DNA of 32,208 nt from Muribaculaceae bacterium (lineage in GTDB: Bacteria > Bacteroidota > Bacteroidia > Bacteroidales > Muribaculaceae), in contig JAFLTX010000019.1 of the NCBI GenBank assembly GCA_022509145.1, forward strand, positions 1-32,208, in the 5' to 3' direction. Both the position numbers and the translations under genes were made by a program. The notes below the pieces were generated by a model. The model saw only the letters and a list, made by a program, of their open reading frames with translations. It did no database searches and had not been told where the DNA came from. Positions 30,589-32,208 of the stretch are shown piece after piece (the first letter of the stretch is position 1; every line of letters starts with the position of its first letter).

Positions 30589-31347
30589 TCAGAGTTTCGA
30601 CTTGGCGGCGATGTACTGGCGGTTCATGCGGCCGATGTTGTAGAGCTTGATGTTTTTGGGGCATTCGGCGGCGCAGGCACCGGTGTTGGTGCAGTTGCCG
30701 AAGCCGAGTTCGTCCATCTTGTCTACCATGGCGCGCACACGGCGGTCGCGTTCCACCTCACCCTGGGGGAGCAGAGCGAGCTGGCTCACCTTGGCGCTCA
30801 CGAAGAGCATTGCCGAGCCGTTCTTGCAGGCAGCCACGCAGGCGCCGCAGCCGATGCAGCTTGCAGAGTCCATAGCCTCGTCGGCCTTCTCCTTGGAGAT
30901 GGGTATGGCGTTGGCATCCTGTGCACCTCCGCAGTTGAAGCTTACGTAGCCGCCGGCCTGCTGGATCTTGTCGAAGGCGTTGCGGTCTACCATAAGGTCT
31001 TTGATCACGGGGAAGGCAGCCGAGCGCCAGGGCTCCACTGTGATTGTCTCGCCGTTGGCAAACCTGCGCATGTAGAGCTGGCAGGTGGTGGCGCCTGTGG
31101 CGGGGCCGTGGGGATGGCCGTTGATATAGAGCGAACACATACCGCAGATACCCTCGCGGCAGTCGTGGTCGAAGGCGATAGGCTCTTGGCCTTTCTCCAC
31201 CAGGCTCTCGTTGAGGATGTCCATCGTTTCGAGAAACGAAGTGTCGGGTGTGGTTTCGACATCTTTGTATGTCACAAAACCACCTTTATCTTTCGGGCCG
31301 GCTTGACGCCACACCTTAAGATTAACTTTCATCGTTTTTTCTTCCAT
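30589..31347 (-). CDS. frdB: Fumarate reductase/succinate dehydrogenase iron-sulfur subunit
   Basis: This 252-residue subunit passes electrons between the membrane cytochrome and the flavoprotein. Cys ligands are in the standard order: CREGICGMC plus a later Cys (residues 63, 68, 71, 89) for the 2Fe-2S centre, [11 protein letters not shown] (164, 167, 170, 174) for 4Fe-4S, and [11 protein letters not shown] (219, 225, 229) for 3Fe-4S. The length and the [10 protein letters not shown] start match Bacteroidetes FrdB/SdhB. The start follows the flavoprotein stop by 13 bases, so the genes form an operon on the minus strand, with frdC expected beyond the window edge. In an anaerobic gut bacterium the enzyme works as fumarate reductase; the sequence alone does not fix the direction. 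Confidence 0.95.
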   Translation of the reverse strand: MEEKTMKVNLKVWRQAGPKDKGGFVTYKDVETTPDTSFLETMDILNESLVEKGQEPIAFDHDCREGICGMCSLYINGHPHGPATGATTCQLYMRRFANGETITVEPWRSAAFPVIKDLMVDRNAFDKIQQAGGYVSFNCGGAQDANAIPISKEKADEAMDSASCIGCGACVAACKNGSAMLFVSAKVSQLALLPQGEVERDRRVRAMVDKMDELGFGNCTNTGACAAECPKNIKLYNIGRMNRQYIAAKSKL

Positions 31348-31360
31348 TGTAATTCAGGTT

Positions 31361-32208
31361 TTATGACTTATAGTTTCTTGTTTGCACTTTGATAGCCTCG
31401 TAGTGGAGCGGTTCGAGAATCTGCTCGGGGGCTTTGTCGTCGCTTCCGGCGTATTCCCAGCAGCTCACGTAGAAGCAGTGTTCATCGTCGCGGCGAGCTT
31501 CGCCTTCTTCAGTCTGATGCTCTTCGCGGAAGTGTCCGCCGCAGCTTTCGTTGCGGTTGAGGGCATCGTAGGCCATGAGTTCGCCCATGGTGATGAAGTC
31601 GTTGAGGCGGAAGGCTTTGTCGAGCTCGATGTTCATACCGTCCTGGTTGCCGGGGATGAAGAGGTTGGTGTCGAATTCCTTGCGGATCTCGCGCAGCTTC
31701 GAGAGAGCCGTCTCGAGGCCCTCCTTGGTGCGGCCCATACCTACGTATTCCCACATCACGTGGCCCAGCTCCTTATGGATGGAGTCGACGGAGCGTTTAC
31801 CCTTGATATCCATGAGCTTGTCCATGGCGTCCTGGCATTTCTTCTCTGCTTCCTCAAACTCGGGACGGTCTGTGGAGAAGCGGGGAACGGAAATCTGGTC
31901 GCTCAGATAGTTCTGGATGGTGTAGGGGAGCACGAAGTAACCGTCGGCCAGACCCTGCATCAGCGCTGAAGCACCGAGGCGGTTGGCGCCGTGGTCGGAG
32001 AAGTTGCATTCGCCGATCGCGAAGAGGCCCTTGATGGTGGTCTGGAGTTCGTAGTCTACCCAGATGCCGCCCATCGTATAGTGGATGGCGGGGAATATCA
32101 TCATGGGGTTGTAATATTTCTCGCCGTCGATTTCGCGGGCAAGTTCGCCGGGGTTGACGTCGGTGATCTCCTCATACATGTCGAAGAGGTTGCCGTAGCG
32201 CTGGCGCA
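31361..32208 (-). CDS. frdA: Fumarate reductase/succinate dehydrogenase flavoprotein subunit (partial)
   Basis: Only the C-terminal part lies in the window; the gene runs off the right edge, so the N-terminus with the FAD-binding fold is missing. The segment contains HYTMGGIWVDYELQTTIKG, then LFAIGECNFSDHGANRLGAS and ALMQGLADGYFVLP, the expected flavoprotein signatures for succinate and fumarate binding. The C-terminal helical domain (RTKEGLETALSKLREIRKEF, then NRNESCGGHFREEHQTEEGE) is typical. The reading frame is open across the whole segment and ends 13 bases before frdB. The first internal ATG (32179) is not the gene start. The product is the cytoplasmic catalytic subunit that reduces fumarate to succinate. 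Confidence 0.95.
   Translation of the reverse strand, partial: RQRYGNLFDMYEEITDVNPGELAREIDGEKYYNPMMIFPAIHYTMGGIWVDYELQTTIKGLFAIGECNFSDHGANRLGASALMQGLADGYFVLPYTIQNYLSDQISVPRFSTDRPEFEEAEKKCQDAMDKLMDIKGKRSVDSIHKELGHVMWEYVGMGRTKEGLETALSKLREIRKEFDTNLFIPGNQDGMNIELDKAFRLNDFITMGELMAYDALNRNESCGGHFREEHQTEEGEARRDDEHCFYVSCWEYAGSDDKAPEQILEPLHYEAIKVQTRNYKS

Overview
The window reads as a chromosome segment of a Bacteroidales bacterium, plausibly Muribaculaceae-like (the family level is inference). The support is promoters of the Bacteroidetes type (a TAnnTTTG box about 20 bases after a TTTG-like box), a class III fructose-1,6-bisphosphatase, an Omp28-type lipoprotein, a C10 (streptopain-like) protease, T9SS-like C-terminal tails on secreted proteins, and a dcuB-asparaginase-porin operon. 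There are no tRNA or rRNA genes and no CRISPR array that I can see.

Layout. (1) 1-3040 is AT-rich accessory DNA. It holds a decayed RhuM-family gene, two leftward genes of unknown function (a zinc-ribbon/helical protein and a small membrane protein), and a gene-free stretch with a candidate promoter and an inverted repeat. (2) 3042-6913 is a leftward operon, dcuB - type II asparaginase - outer-membrane porin, for importing and hydrolysing asparagine and exchanging C4-dicarboxylates. (3) 6990-15860 is a phage-derived island. Two genes point left (a probable tail/nozzle protein and a small protein with an internal duplication). Six point right (scaffold-like, major capsid-like, a small head protein, adaptor-like, terminase large subunit, portal). 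No integrase, lysis, replication or recognisable tail-assembly gene is present, and the portal seems to lack its C-terminus. (4) 15946-17907 is omp28-like lipoprotein - folA - lipoprotein. (5) 18169-20545 is gyrB followed by an ABM-domain monooxygenase. (6) 20623-23102 holds two secreted proteins, one a Cthe_2159-type beta-helix protein. (7) 23154-25723 is fbp and rfbC, convergent with a membrane-bound FlaA1/CapD-type nucleotide-sugar dehydratase (25811-27772). (8) 28029-30473 is a secreted C10 protease, convergent with frdB and a partial frdA at the right edge.

Two themes stand out. Metabolically, asparaginase and DcuB supply aspartate that can become fumarate, and the fumarate reductase at the other end of the window uses fumarate as electron acceptor. 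The rest is surface biology: dTDP-rhamnose and UDP-sugar modification enzymes, lipoproteins and T9SS-type cargo. The most unusual block is the phage island: its head and packaging genes are open, yet it is stripped of everything needed for an independent phage life.
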